Below, piece by piece: positions 36,160 to 44,497 of a stretch of 64,000 bases of DNA. The translations under genes and the position numbers were made by a program. Numbering within the stretch: position 1 is the stretch's first letter; every line of letters starts with the position of its first letter. This DNA is from a virus. The notes beneath the pieces were generated by a model. That model made no database searches, was not told the origin of the DNA, and saw nothing but the letters and a program-made list of their open reading frames with translations. Location of the stretch: IMG/VR virus record IMGVR_UViG_3300035698_007355, positions 1 through 64,000 of that record; one strand, 5' to 3'.

Positions 36160-36936
36160 TTACATCTGTAAGATTCTTTTTCCTTCATTACCTTTTTTGT
36201 CTTGTTGACTTGCTAAGGTATTTAGAACTCCTTTCATAAAGTCCTTGTCACTCAATTTTTCAGGCACTTTTTGTACCACTTTTGGCTGTACTCTTATAGC
36301 CTGTGTTGGCATCGTTACTGTATCTAACTTCTCTTCAGACTTGTGGTTTAGCGCCATCTCTGTGACTGACTCAAACTCTGTAATCACGTCTTCTGACAAA
36401 GCACTTAACTGTTCTATAGTTTTGTCCTGTCCAAGCTCACTAAAGTTACTTGACAATTGTTCTAGTCTCTTATTATAAGCAATGTTACCTGCTTCTTCCT
36501 CTCTTGCCTTGTAGCCGTCTAGTTCTTTTGAAAGCTTTTCTATTGTTTTAGTTGAATCTCCGAAGTTTCCTTCCAAAGATTTAACTTGTGACTGTAATTG
36601 CTCTATTGTTTTATTATTTTCTTTTTGAGTTGCATATGAATTAGCAAGTTCATTTCTAACCTCGGAAATTACTGATAATTGTTCTTCTATTTTCTTAACA
36701 TTATCATCTACTGGAACTTCTGGTTCTTCTGCTACAGGTTCTTCAATAACCTCTTCTACAACTGGCTCCTCTACAATAGGTTCTTCTACGTCCGGTTCTA
36801 CTTCCGGGGTTTCTTCAGCTTCCTCAGCTGGTTTTTCTGTAACTTCTTCTTCTTCTTCTACAACCTCTTCTGTTACAGGTTCTTCTACAATTTCTTCAGT
36901 AACATTAGGTTCTGGTTTAATTTCATTTTCAGTCAT
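36160..36936 (-). CDS. Scaffolding protein
   Basis: This 258-residue protein has an extremely Glu/Pro/Val-rich N-terminal third (repeats of EEPV and related), a long coiled coil (about 80-165, with EQLSVISEVRNEL and SQVKSLEGNFG) and a basic C-terminal segment (PKVVQKVPEKLSDKDF). Position between protease and capsid genes and this build fit a capsid scaffold. KTIEQL recurs three times, and also in the portal N-terminus. Confidence 0.7.
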   Translation of the reverse strand: MTENEIKPEPNVTEEIVEEPVTEEVVEEEEEVTEKPAEEAEETPEVEPDVEEPIVEEPVVEEVIEEPVAEEPEVPVDDNVKKIEEQLSVISEVRNELANSYATQKENNKTIEQLQSQVKSLEGNFGDSTKTIEKLSKELDGYKAREEEAGNIAYNKRLEQLSSNFSELGQDKTIEQLSALSEDVITEFESVTEMALNHKSEEKLDTVTMPTQAIRVQPKVVQKVPEKLSDKDFMKGVLNTLASQQDKKGNEGKRILQM

Positions 36937-36959
36937 TTTATATTTTCCTCCTTTAGATT

Positions 36960-37205
36960 CTATCCAGGTAATCTTCCTAGATATTTATCCACGAGATGAT
37001 TAAAAAAATCATTTCTTGTATTTTTCTCTAAAGATTTGTTTCCTGTAAATCTTTTTTTTAATATTGAGTTTGCTCCTTTAAATGCTCTTGTTTCACTTTT
37101 TGTTTTCTGATAAACAGTATTCCAAACATACATCCATTGTCTTTGCACTACTTTACTGTATTTCTTAATATTTGGGGGTACTTCTGAAATATTATTATAA
37201 GGCAT
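36960..37205 (-). CDS. ChaB-like small protein
   Basis: This 81-residue protein begins MPYNNISEVPPNIKKYSKV and continues WNTVYQKTKSETRAFKGANSILKKR, the pattern of the small ChaB fold (MPY..xxLP..V...LP.hAq.I...af). ChaB-like proteins occur in phage and viral head regions, where their role is unclear. The ATG at 37205, one base after the previous stop, is preferred over 37244. Confidence 0.65.
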   Translation of the reverse strand: MPYNNISEVPPNIKKYSKVVQRQWMYVWNTVYQKTKSETRAFKGANSILKKRFTGNKSLEKNTRNDFFNHLVDKYLGRLPG

Positions 37206-37206
37206 T

Positions 37207-37782
37207 TTATACCACTTGTATATTATTTTCTTTAAAAGCTCCACTTTCTACAAGTGACAACTCTTTATATTCTGGTTCAGTACCTCTGAGACCATATTGC
37301 TCGTCATATATATCAAATGAACTTATTGTAGCACTTACATCTGTTACAACACCATCTAATATGTTTAATGATTGAGTGATATCGTTGATATGCGCTCTAT
37401 ACATTACTGCTTGTAATTCGTCGTCCCAATAAATTTCATCAACTCTACCAATAGTAGCGCCAACTTCTTTATCTTTATGGTCAAACTTAACTGGGAATGT
37501 TTTTCCTTTATGAAATTTTACAGACCATATTAAATCTTCTTTAGTATAATATTTTTTCTTATGCCTTCCTATACCTAACATTTTACCAACAATTTTAAGT
37601 TGTTCGCCAACCTTAATCTTTGCTGATAATTGTTCTTCTGATTTAAGAGTGATTGAAAGCGTTTCTGAAGTTTTATTGTGTGTTAAAAATGAATCTGCTT
37701 TTTTTATAATTTCAACAGTTTTCATATCTCTAAGTACTCCTTCTGCTCTATTTAATTTTTCCATATTTTTATTGATTTCCAT
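37207..37782 (-). CDS. Prohead maturation protease
   Basis: This 191-residue protein lies between portal and scaffold. It has the features of herpesvirus-type prohead proteases: His102 in KFDHKDKEVG, a Ser150 in GVVTDVSATIS, and PEYKELSLVESGAF near the C-terminus. It would cleave scaffold and capsid during maturation. The first 14 bases overlap the upstream gene. Confidence 0.8.
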   Translation of the reverse strand: MEINKNMEKLNRAEGVLRDMKTVEIIKKADSFLTHNKTSETLSITLKSEEQLSAKIKVGEQLKIVGKMLGIGRHKKKYYTKEDLIWSVKFHKGKTFPVKFDHKDKEVGATIGRVDEIYWDDELQAVMYRAHINDITQSLNILDGVVTDVSATISSFDIYDEQYGLRGTEPEYKELSLVESGAFKENNIQVV

Positions 37783-38095
37783 TTTTATCTAGCCTATCGA
37801 ATTTTGAATGAGTCTTTAATAAAGGAACTATGTCTTTGTGTAGTTTCTTTATTGTGGATTTTGACAATCCTCTTCCGCTATTGTTCGCATTGAACAAATG
37901 AAGCATTGTATGAGCCAACTCAAGTTGGTTTTTAGGGATTTCGTCAACTATTGTATCTTTAGTGATTATAAGCCCAACAGAACGGGGATTATCTGCTGGG
38001 CTAGGAACTGGGTGAGAAACTTGAATTTTATATGAAGTCTCGTCTAGCTTATCCATTAATCGTTCGTAAGTCTTTTTATCTAACACTTTTAACAT
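37769..38095 (-). CDS. Small protein between portal and protease
   Basis: This 108-residue protein has a central segment SVGLIITKDTIVDEI and a basic C-terminal half; it is not recognised. Its start lies inside the portal gene's end (20-base overlap) and its stop inside the protease gene, so all three are translationally coupled. Confidence 0.55.
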   Translation of the reverse strand: MLKVLDKKTYERLMDKLDETSYKIQVSHPVPSPADNPRSVGLIITKDTIVDEIPKNQLELAHTMLHLFNANNSGRGLSKSTIKKLHKDIVPLLKTHSKFDRLDKNGNQ

Positions 38096-39497
38096 CTGGG
38101 TCTATCTTTTTTTGCTTTTTCTCATTTTTCTGAGAACCAGCAGGACTACCAGGTTCTGCGCCGTGCCAAACTTTTGCATCGTCTTTCTTGTTTTCTGCAT
38201 CTGGGTCAATACCAGATTTTATATTTTGCACTTCTTTTTCTTTTAATTCGTTTATAGCATCTTGATTAAACTCTAGTCCAATCATTTCTCTAGCTTCTTT
38301 TAACGTAACAATACCTGCTACATAAAGTTCTTGAGCACGTTGTCCGTTTCTGTCCGCATCTTCTGCAATATCGTTGAATTTAAGCATTGGGGCCTTAAAT
38401 CCTGCCATCATAGCATATTTTTGAAATATTTTATTAAATACGTCCTCTATGTATCGCTGATTTGCTCTGATAACACTATAAAAGTGTTTTGATAAATTTT
38501 GGGAAGTAGCTCGATTACTCCCACTACTTCCTCCTGACCCTGTAAGAATAGCTTTTGGTACTCCCAAAGCTGATATTACTGAATCTAGGAAATAATCTGA
38601 ATAATCGCTGAAATTCTGCGTTCCTGGTGATTCCATCTTTGTTTTCACACCATCTGGCAGGAAAACTACTTCTTTTGCTGAAACTCGCCCAAGACTATTA
38701 GCCCATCGAGCTAAGTCTGTTGGTGATTTTGATTTTGTTTCTACAACCCAAGTTGGGTTTGCAGTTTTAACAGCGGCTTCTGCTGCTGCTTGTTCCATAT
38801 TCATTAATCTTATTGCTGTGTTATAAACTGGTTGTAAACTTGATACTCCATTAAACTCATCAGCGAATGTATTAAATTTTAAATGTGATATTTTATCTTT
38901 AGGAACTTCTATGTATTCTTCTTTTCCATCTTCTGCATATACAGTTTGCATATAAGCTTTAGGAAGTCTTTCATCATTAAGAACTATTGTCTGAAAATCA
39001 TCTCGTGCTGTAAGAAATCCAAAGTTAATTGGGTTAACATGTCTTAGGTATGCTATTTTAGTTTTTGATTCATTAGTAACTTGCTCTAAATATCCATCTC
39101 CAGATACATCAGTATTAACTGAATATTGCCAAAATAAATTATCTCCACCGCTAACATCTATTAAATCTTGACAAGCTTTAGTTCCAACTTCATCACCATC
39201 GACTAATTTATAACCTCTAGTAACAGTCTCATCTGCTCTGATATTAACTCCCCTGAATATGAATTGGTTATTTAAATATAATAATTGTAATTCTTTGACA
39301 GAAACTCTCTTCTTCAACAAATTAGTTGCATCTTCGACCTTTTTAGCCTCTCTTGCTACAGAACTTGCTTTAGTTGTTGAGTTAGTTGCACTTTTTTCTA
39401 GTAAAACTTTCTGAGTTTCCAAATCATCCTGTAATTGTTCTATAGTTTTAGAATTAGCTATACCTAGAAAATTTTTTGTTTTATCCATAAACCCCAT
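38076..39497 (-). CDS. Portal protein
   Basis: This 473-residue protein starts the leftward module. It resembles portal proteins: FIFRGVNIRADETV (about 75-92), HVNPINFGF, KISHLKFNTFADEFNGVSSLQPVYNTAIRL (about 200-230) and a C-terminal helical crown with SQNLSKHFYSVIRANQRYIEDVFNK. It forms the dodecameric DNA gate of the capsid. Its promoter lies about 60 bases upstream. Confidence 0.88.
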   Translation of the reverse strand: MGFMDKTKNFLGIANSKTIEQLQDDLETQKVLLEKSATNSTTKASSVAREAKKVEDATNLLKKRVSVKELQLLYLNNQFIFRGVNIRADETVTRGYKLVDGDEVGTKACQDLIDVSGGDNLFWQYSVNTDVSGDGYLEQVTNESKTKIAYLRHVNPINFGFLTARDDFQTIVLNDERLPKAYMQTVYAEDGKEEYIEVPKDKISHLKFNTFADEFNGVSSLQPVYNTAIRLMNMEQAAAEAAVKTANPTWVVETKSKSPTDLARWANSLGRVSAKEVVFLPDGVKTKMESPGTQNFSDYSDYFLDSVISALGVPKAILTGSGGSSGSNRATSQNLSKHFYSVIRANQRYIEDVFNKIFQKYAMMAGFKAPMLKFNDIAEDADRNGQRAQELYVAGIVTLKEAREMIGLEFNQDAINELKEKEVQNIKSGIDPDAENKKDDAKVWHGAEPGSPAGSQKNEKKQKKIDPDVKSVR

Positions 39498-39555
39498 TGT
39501 ATGTTCCGAAAATTTTATAAATCTTTCACTATAATATGTCTTATGTAAGTTTAAC

Positions 39556-39570
39556 TATATAAATGTTTCG
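39556..39570 (-). promoter_or_regulatory. Archaeal BRE/TATA promoter for the structural module
   Basis: On the minus strand CGAAACATTTATATA, about 60 bases before the portal ATG; expected leader about 30 bases. Confidence 0.85.
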
Positions 39571-39749
39571 GTTTTTTGCTCTTTTTTCAGGGGGTGGACC
39601 ACCTAAAACACCTTTTTGATACCTTTACAACAGTTTAAGATATATCAGGATATATCTGATACATTTGTTAACATTGTTATAATAGTATACTACTAATATA
39701 CCGCGTACGACAAATATCAACATATCCTTTAAATAATTAGTGGAAGAAT
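39571..39749. promoter_or_regulatory. Divergent control region with palindromes
   Basis: The 286-base gap between the portal gene and the rightward operon carries two divergent promoters and two palindromes: GGTGG-A-CCACC (39593-39603) and AGATATATC-AG-GATATATCT (39638-39657). The second is a perfect nine-base inverted repeat, a good candidate operator. No gene is seen here. Confidence 0.6.
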
Positions 39750-39764
39750 CGAAACATTTATATA
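39750..39764 (+). promoter_or_regulatory. Archaeal BRE/TATA promoter, leaderless type
   Basis: CGAAACATTTATATA ends 22 bases before the ATG at 39787, so transcription should start at or very near the start codon. Confidence 0.88.
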
Positions 39765-39786
39765 GTTGAAGTTACTTTATATAATT

Positions 39787-39900
39787 ATGAAAGAAAAATA
39801 CGTATTTCACGGACACTGTTGGGATAAAGATGGCGACTATGGAGTATATGTTGATAAAAACGGAAAGAGAGTTATAGTAAGAGTAGGTGATGAAAAATGA
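39787..39900 (+). CDS. Small protein, 37 aa, first gene of rightward operon
   Basis: This 37-residue ORF begins at the predicted transcription start (leaderless). It encodes KEKYVFHGHCWDKDGDYGVYVDK, a beta-hairpin-like sequence, and overlaps the next gene by ATGA. Function unknown. Confidence 0.6.
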   Translation: MKEKYVFHGHCWDKDGDYGVYVDKNGKRVIVRVGDEK

Positions 39901-40250
39901 ACGGTATACAAGTCGATTATGAACTAAATCCAGGAATGAGTAGCAGATTCAATCAAAAGATGTTTGGACGTATTTCAACTGGTAAAAAAGGTATACACGG
40001 CAAATCATATTATATTCCAGGAGTATTAGATGATATTCCACATTATAGAATTTTTGAAGGCCGTGTATTTGTGAGTACAGCAAAAAAATTAGATTTTGAC
40101 CATGTTATTACATATTGTAAGAAATTTAATGTTTCAAGTGTTTCAAAAACAAATGAAGATATTTTTATGAAAACAGGAAAAGAGCGATGGGCATTCCACG
40201 CAGTAGAGAAGGGGTTTAAAATTGACTGGAAAAAAAGCTGGGATAGGTAG
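39897..40250 (+). CDS. Protein of unknown function, 117 aa
   Basis: This 117-residue protein is coupled to the previous gene by an ATGA overlap. It has basic, aromatic-rich sequence (SYYIPGVLDDIPHYRIFEGRVFVS) and a C-terminal basic end (FKIDWKKSWDR). It precedes the putative small terminase, so a packaging or DNA-binding role is possible. Not recognised. Confidence 0.6.
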   Translation: MNGIQVDYELNPGMSSRFNQKMFGRISTGKKGIHGKSYYIPGVLDDIPHYRIFEGRVFVSTAKKLDFDHVITYCKKFNVSSVSKTNEDIFMKTGKERWAFHAVEKGFKIDWKKSWDR

Positions 40251-40797
40251 AGGAAAAACACAACAGTTCGCTGTTGATAAGTTTGGAGTAGCTGATTTTG
40301 TATTAGAAAAATATAAAGATAATATCCCTGCTACAAAAATTAGTATAATGTTATTAGCAGAGAAAGAAGTTAAAATTTCTCCTGTTGGAATTAATAGATG
40401 GTTAACTAAATATAAAACAAAATCATTAGAAAAATCAAATATTATTAATAAAGAAAAATTTGATATTATGGTTATTAATTATAAAACTGAAATAACAAAT
40501 ATACTTGATGAAGTTAAAGAAATGAAAGATTTAGCTAAAGATAAAGGTGAATTAGAAACATACGTAAAACTTATTGGTAAGCTATATCAAGGTTTAGAAT
40601 TGTTAGCAAAACTTATGGGAGATATTAAACCATCAGGGTCTGTTGATATAAATGTAATTATCAAAGAAATAAACCAAAATGTATTTGATAATAATAAAGG
40701 AGGTAGACATAATCTGTTTAATACAGAAATTGTAGACGCTGAATTTGAAATAATTAAAGAAGATAAAGAAGAAATTGATAAACTTAACGAGGTTTAA
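40222..40797 (+). CDS. Putative terminase small subunit / HTH protein
   Basis: This 191-residue protein has an N-terminal helix-turn-helix-like region (about 15-65: DFVLEKYKDNIPATKISIMLLAEKEVKISPVGINRWLTKYK) followed by a long helical part (about 75-140), the typical build of small terminase subunits. It starts with TTG at 40222, with a GAGAAGGGG site upstream, and overlaps the previous gene by 29 bases. The large subunit lies 8 kb downstream on the same strand, so the link is by build only. Confidence 0.55.
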   Translation: MTGKKAGIGRGKTQQFAVDKFGVADFVLEKYKDNIPATKISIMLLAEKEVKISPVGINRWLTKYKTKSLEKSNIINKEKFDIMVINYKTEITNILDEVKEMKDLAKDKGELETYVKLIGKLYQGLELLAKLMGDIKPSGSVDINVIIKEINQNVFDNNKGGRHNLFNTEIVDAEFEIIKEDKEEIDKLNEV

Positions 40798-40798
40798 A

Positions 40799-41560
40799 AT
40801 GAAAAATATTATTATAGTTGGGTATGGGGAAGTAGGAAAAGCAATTTATAAAACAGAGAATAATATTGAGAGTAATATTAAAGTTTTTGATACTGATGGA
40901 ATAATACCAAGTTCAACATTAGATGAAAAGAGAGGAATAGATATAATGCATATATGTATACCATATTCTAATAAATTCACATCTATTGTAACAACATATG
41001 CTAAAGAATATAGCCCAACACTTATAATTATTAATTCAACTGTTAAAGTTGGAACAACACGAAAAATAAGAGAAGCTATTGATAAAGACCATGTGAAATT
41101 TATTGTGCATAGTCCAATTAGAGGAGTACATCCTAATTTACATGCTGGAGTAATGGTATTTATAAAATATGTTGGTGGGGATGAAGAATCTACAAAAATG
41201 GCATTAGGACATTTTAAAACATTAAACGTAGAAGCTAAGATGTTAGGAAATTATGAAACAACAGAGTTAGCAAAGATTATGTCAACTTCATATTATGGTT
41301 GGAATATATTATTTGCGAAAGAATGTAAAATAATGTGTAATCATTATGGTGTAGATTATGATAAAGTATATATAGAACCTAATAATACATATAACGACGG
41401 GTATAAGAAGCTGGGAATGAAAAATGTGGTGAGACCTGTACTAACTCCCCCAGAAGGAAAGATTGGGGGACATTGTATAGGACCTAATTATGAAATGTTA
41501 CCAAATGCTAACAACACATCAAGTTTGAGAAAAATATATAGAGAGTTAGATGAAAAATGA
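40799..41560 (+). CDS. UDP/GDP-sugar dehydrogenase-like protein, short form
   Basis: This 253-residue protein has an N-terminal Rossmann motif (IIIVGYGEVGKA, residues 4-15), CIPYSN, a substrate-domain stretch around ETTELAKIMSTSYYGWNILFAKE and a C-terminal GKIGGHCIGPNYE with the catalytic Cys (about 226). These are marks of the UDP-glucose/UDP-ManNAc 6-dehydrogenase family, but the protein is much shorter than the usual 400-450 residues and lacks the C-terminal UDP-binding domain. It may use another sugar nucleotide or be a redirected enzyme. ATG at 40799 has GAGG upstream. Confidence 0.7.
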   Translation: MKNIIIVGYGEVGKAIYKTENNIESNIKVFDTDGIIPSSTLDEKRGIDIMHICIPYSNKFTSIVTTYAKEYSPTLIIINSTVKVGTTRKIREAIDKDHVKFIVHSPIRGVHPNLHAGVMVFIKYVGGDEESTKMALGHFKTLNVEAKMLGNYETTELAKIMSTSYYGWNILFAKECKIMCNHYGVDYDKVYIEPNNTYNDGYKKLGMKNVVRPVLTPPEGKIGGHCIGPNYEMLPNANNTSSLRKIYRELDEK

Positions 41561-41796
41561 GTAATATGATACCAAAGTGGATTACAGAAGATTTAATAAG
41601 ATATACTTTTGTAAAAGATGCTAGAATTAAAGGAACATATTTATACATAGATTATATTGTTGATGGGGATATTAAAACAAAGAAAATTGCTAGAAGAACA
41701 ACACTTGGGTTGTTACAAAAGATTTTAGCAGATATGAAAGAAAAAGTAGGTGAGAAGAATGAAGAAGTATACAGAGGAAATTACTACGTCATCTAA
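41557..41796 (+). CDS. Small protein, unknown
   Basis: This 79-residue basic protein starts in an ATGA overlap with the dehydrogenase. It has beta-like KGTYLYIDYIVDGDIKTKKIARR and a helical end. Not recognised. Confidence 0.5.
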   Translation: MSNMIPKWITEDLIRYTFVKDARIKGTYLYIDYIVDGDIKTKKIARRTTLGLLQKILADMKEKVGEKNEEVYRGNYYVI

Positions 41797-42016
41797 GGAC
41801 GTTAAACTAATACATTGTAAGGTTATTGGCGGGACACAGGCAGACATTTATGAAATAGGAAATGCAATGAGTAAATTTAAAAATAGTTTACCATTTAGAC
41901 TAGAAGCAATCGTGACTAACGACACAGTAACATTACAAGATGTTGATACGCTTATAAAAGAACTATACAAGCTTAAAAAATCAATAGATATCGATAAAAG
42001 GCTAGGAAAGGAGTGA
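41759..42016 (+). CDS. Small protein, unknown
   Basis: This 85-residue protein starts at ATG 41759 inside the end of the previous gene, with AGGTGAG seven bases upstream. Helices predominate in the second half (VDTLIKELYKLKKSIDIDKR). Not recognised. Confidence 0.5.
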   Translation: MKKYTEEITTSSKDVKLIHCKVIGGTQADIYEIGNAMSKFKNSLPFRLEAIVTNDTVTLQDVDTLIKELYKLKKSIDIDKRLGKE

Positions 42017-42021
42017 GAAAA

Positions 42022-42432
42022 ATGAATAAAGAAAGTTGTCCAATTTGTGAACATACAATTTGTGAAGAATTTGTAGTAGATTTAATGATTTGTTCTAATT
42101 GTAGTCACGTATTTAAGAAAAAAACAGAATTAGAAAAGGATAAAAAAGAAGTAGGTCTTCACTTATATAATAATCCTATTGATACTGTTAGGGAAATTAC
42201 AGATAAAATGGAAGATTCACAAGTTATAGAATTTAATTTTCCTAGTATGAACTTTTATGCTTTGGACTTACATCCAACAGATTTTTATAAGTCAAGTATT
42301 AATCATTACTTTAATCAAATGAGTCTTATGATATTACTACGAAGATGTAGATTAAAACCAATTAAACAAGAAAATAAATGGAATAAAGACGAGACAATGT
42401 GTATAACAAATATTATTTGTCGGAGGATATAG
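42022..42432 (+). CDS. Zinc-ribbon protein
   Basis: This 136-residue protein starts with a zinc ribbon (CPICEHTICEEFVVDLMICSNCSHVF, Cys pairs spaced about 20 residues). This is the start seen in a class of methyltransferases of sugar biosynthesis clusters, but no SAM motif follows, so it may be a shortened remnant or a separate protein. AAGGAG precedes the ATG. It lies one base before the GDP-mannose dehydratase gene. Confidence 0.55.
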   Translation: MNKESCPICEHTICEEFVVDLMICSNCSHVFKKKTELEKDKKEVGLHLYNNPIDTVREITDKMEDSQVIEFNFPSMNFYALDLHPTDFYKSSINHYFNQMSLMILLRRCRLKPIKQENKWNKDETMCITNIICRRI

Positions 42433-42433
42433 A

Positions 42434-44497
42434 ATGGAGAATGTTATAATTACTGGTGTGGGTCAAGATGGTTATTATTTAAGTATTAAATTACTTGAGA
42501 AAGGTTATAAAGTTATTGGTATTGACCAATGGCAACATAAAGGTTATAATGATAACTACAAAGAATTAATGGAACATAAGAATTTCAAATTAATAGAAGG
42601 AAGTATTACTGATAGATATTTAATGAAACGAATTATAAAAGAATATCAACCTAAATATTTTTTTAATACAGCAGCTATTAGTCATGTAGCAGTATCATTT
42701 GATATTCCAGAATTAACTTTCGATACAAATACTATAGCACCTTTAAACATATTAGAAGAATTGAGACATAATAGTCCTCATACTAGTTTTCTTCAATGTT
42801 CTACAAGTGAACAATATGGAGATTTTGAAGAAACTCCTCAATCAGAAGAAACTAAAATGATGCCTAATAGTCCTTATGCGATTGCTAAAGCAGCTACTTT
42901 CTTTATGGTTAAACTTTATAGAAAATATGGATTAAAAACATATAATACAATATGCTTTAATCACGAATCAATACCAAAAGAATCATCTATAACATTAAAA
43001 CATAATAATAGATTACAAATAATACCAATTTGTGATTTATTTTATAAGCGCGGAGATAGATTTAGAGGATTTAATAAAAAATATATTGGGTCACAAGTAT
43101 GGGACGGTGATAAATGGACTAAAATAATTGATGGTACTTGTTATCAAAAGAAAAATAAACCTATGAAACTTATTCAAACCAGAGATGCTTGTTATGAGTC
43201 TACACTTGAACATAAAACATTTTTAAATGATAATTCAGAAATAAATACTGAAGATGTTAAAAAAGGCGATGTGGTATATGAAACATTTGACCCAATTATA
43301 AAAGAATATGAAACTATAGATAAAGATTTAGCATACGCTATTGGATTTATAGTAGGCGATGGATATGTTTCTAAATCTGGTTATATAAGATTAACTGGAT
43401 GTGATAAAAAAGAAATAACAAAAATTGCGAATATTATCAAAAATAAATTTGGATGGTCTTATAGAACTTATAATTCCGGACCAGGAAATTGGGAAAATTG
43501 TGTAAATGATGTATATCAAATCGATTTTAATAATGATGTAAATTTTGGATTATGGTTACGAAATTCAATATATTCAAAAAATACAAATAAAAAAATTGTT
43601 CCAGAATACATATTAAATGGAAATACCGATATTAAGTTAGGATTTTTTAAAGGGTATTATTTAGCAGATGGAAGAAAAACTGGTAATGAAACATATGAAT
43701 TTAAAGGATTTACTACAAATTCTCAAGCCCTATGTATGGGGTTAAATCACATTTGTAAATTAGTATTAAATCAAATACCAAAAACTAAATGTGTTATAAA
43801 AGGAGATAAAAGATATTATTATACACAATTAAGAAATACTAATACAAACCTAGGGAAAGGCGCTATTAAAAAACTAAATGAAGTAATATCTATAAAAAAT
43901 ACTAAAAATCCAGATAATTGGTTTTTTGATATTCAAACAGAATCAAAAGCATTTGTAACTGGACCAAATACTTTTAAAGTTCATAACAGTGAAATTAGAC
44001 CTGATAATTTTGTTACAAGAAAAATTACAAAGACTCTAGCTGAAATGATGGTTGGTAAAGCAGATAAACTAACTTTAGGAAATATGGATGCAAAAAGAGA
44101 TTGGGGATATGCTCCAGACTTTATCGATGGTATGATTACTATTATGGAGTCAGACGAGCCAGATGATTACGTTTTAGCTACAGGCGAGACACATACTGTT
44201 AGAGAATTTGTAGAAGCAGCTATTAAAGCACTTGGTCTAGATATTGTTTGGGAAGGAACTGGCGTTAATGAGAAGGGCTCGATTTTAGCAAGAGACCAAA
44301 ACGGAAATCCTATAATAATCAAGAAAGATGCAGTAGTTGTAAACAAAGATTTTTATAGACCAGCAGAAGTAAATGTCTTATTAGGAGACCCTACTAAGAT
44401 AAAAGAAAAATTAGGTTGGGAACCAACAACTAAATTTACAGAACTAGTTGCTAAAATGGTTAAGAATGACTTATTATTATGTGAGGAACAAAAATGA
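42434..44497 (+). CDS. GDP-mannose 4,6-dehydratase-like enzyme with intein
   Basis: This 687-residue precursor is a short-chain dehydrogenase of the GDP-mannose 4,6-dehydratase type, interrupted by a 340-residue intein. The host protein shows TGVGQDGYYL (residues 7-16), CSTSEQYG (122-129), the catalytic pair Tyr148/Lys152 in SPYAIAKAA and the substrate loop FNHES-EIRPDNFVTRKI across the splice junction, a hallmark of the GMD family. The enzyme would make GDP-4-keto-6-deoxymannose. The C-terminal segment with RDQNGNPIIIKKDAVVVNKDFYRPAEVNVLLGDP is GMD-like. It is part of a sugar-nucleotide cluster. Confidence 0.88.
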   Translation: MENVIITGVGQDGYYLSIKLLEKGYKVIGIDQWQHKGYNDNYKELMEHKNFKLIEGSITDRYLMKRIIKEYQPKYFFNTAAISHVAVSFDIPELTFDTNTIAPLNILEELRHNSPHTSFLQCSTSEQYGDFEETPQSEETKMMPNSPYAIAKAATFFMVKLYRKYGLKTYNTICFNHESIPKESSITLKHNNRLQIIPICDLFYKRGDRFRGFNKKYIGSQVWDGDKWTKIIDGTCYQKKNKPMKLIQTRDACYESTLEHKTFLNDNSEINTEDVKKGDVVYETFDPIIKEYETIDKDLAYAIGFIVGDGYVSKSGYIRLTGCDKKEITKIANIIKNKFGWSYRTYNSGPGNWENCVNDVYQIDFNNDVNFGLWLRNSIYSKNTNKKIVPEYILNGNTDIKLGFFKGYYLADGRKTGNETYEFKGFTTNSQALCMGLNHICKLVLNQIPKTKCVIKGDKRYYYTQLRNTNTNLGKGAIKKLNEVISIKNTKNPDNWFFDIQTESKAFVTGPNTFKVHNSEIRPDNFVTRKITKTLAEMMVGKADKLTLGNMDAKRDWGYAPDFIDGMITIMESDEPDDYVLATGETHTVREFVEAAIKALGLDIVWEGTGVNEKGSILARDQNGNPIIIKKDAVVVNKDFYRPAEVNVLLGDPTKIKEKLGWEPTTKFTELVAKMVKNDLLLCEEQK
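42968..43987 (+). other. Intein in the GDP-mannose dehydratase, LAGLIDADG type
   Basis: This 340-residue insertion (precursor residues 179-518) starts with Ser, just after FNHE, and ends FKVHN before a +1 Ser that resumes EIRPDNF. The endonuclease motifs are AYAIGFIVGDGYV (about 300-312) and LGFFKGYYLADGR (about 402-414), and both acidic residues are kept. Ser at position 1 is used instead of Cys. The insertion sits in the conserved substrate-binding loop, so splicing is required for activity. Confidence 0.92.
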
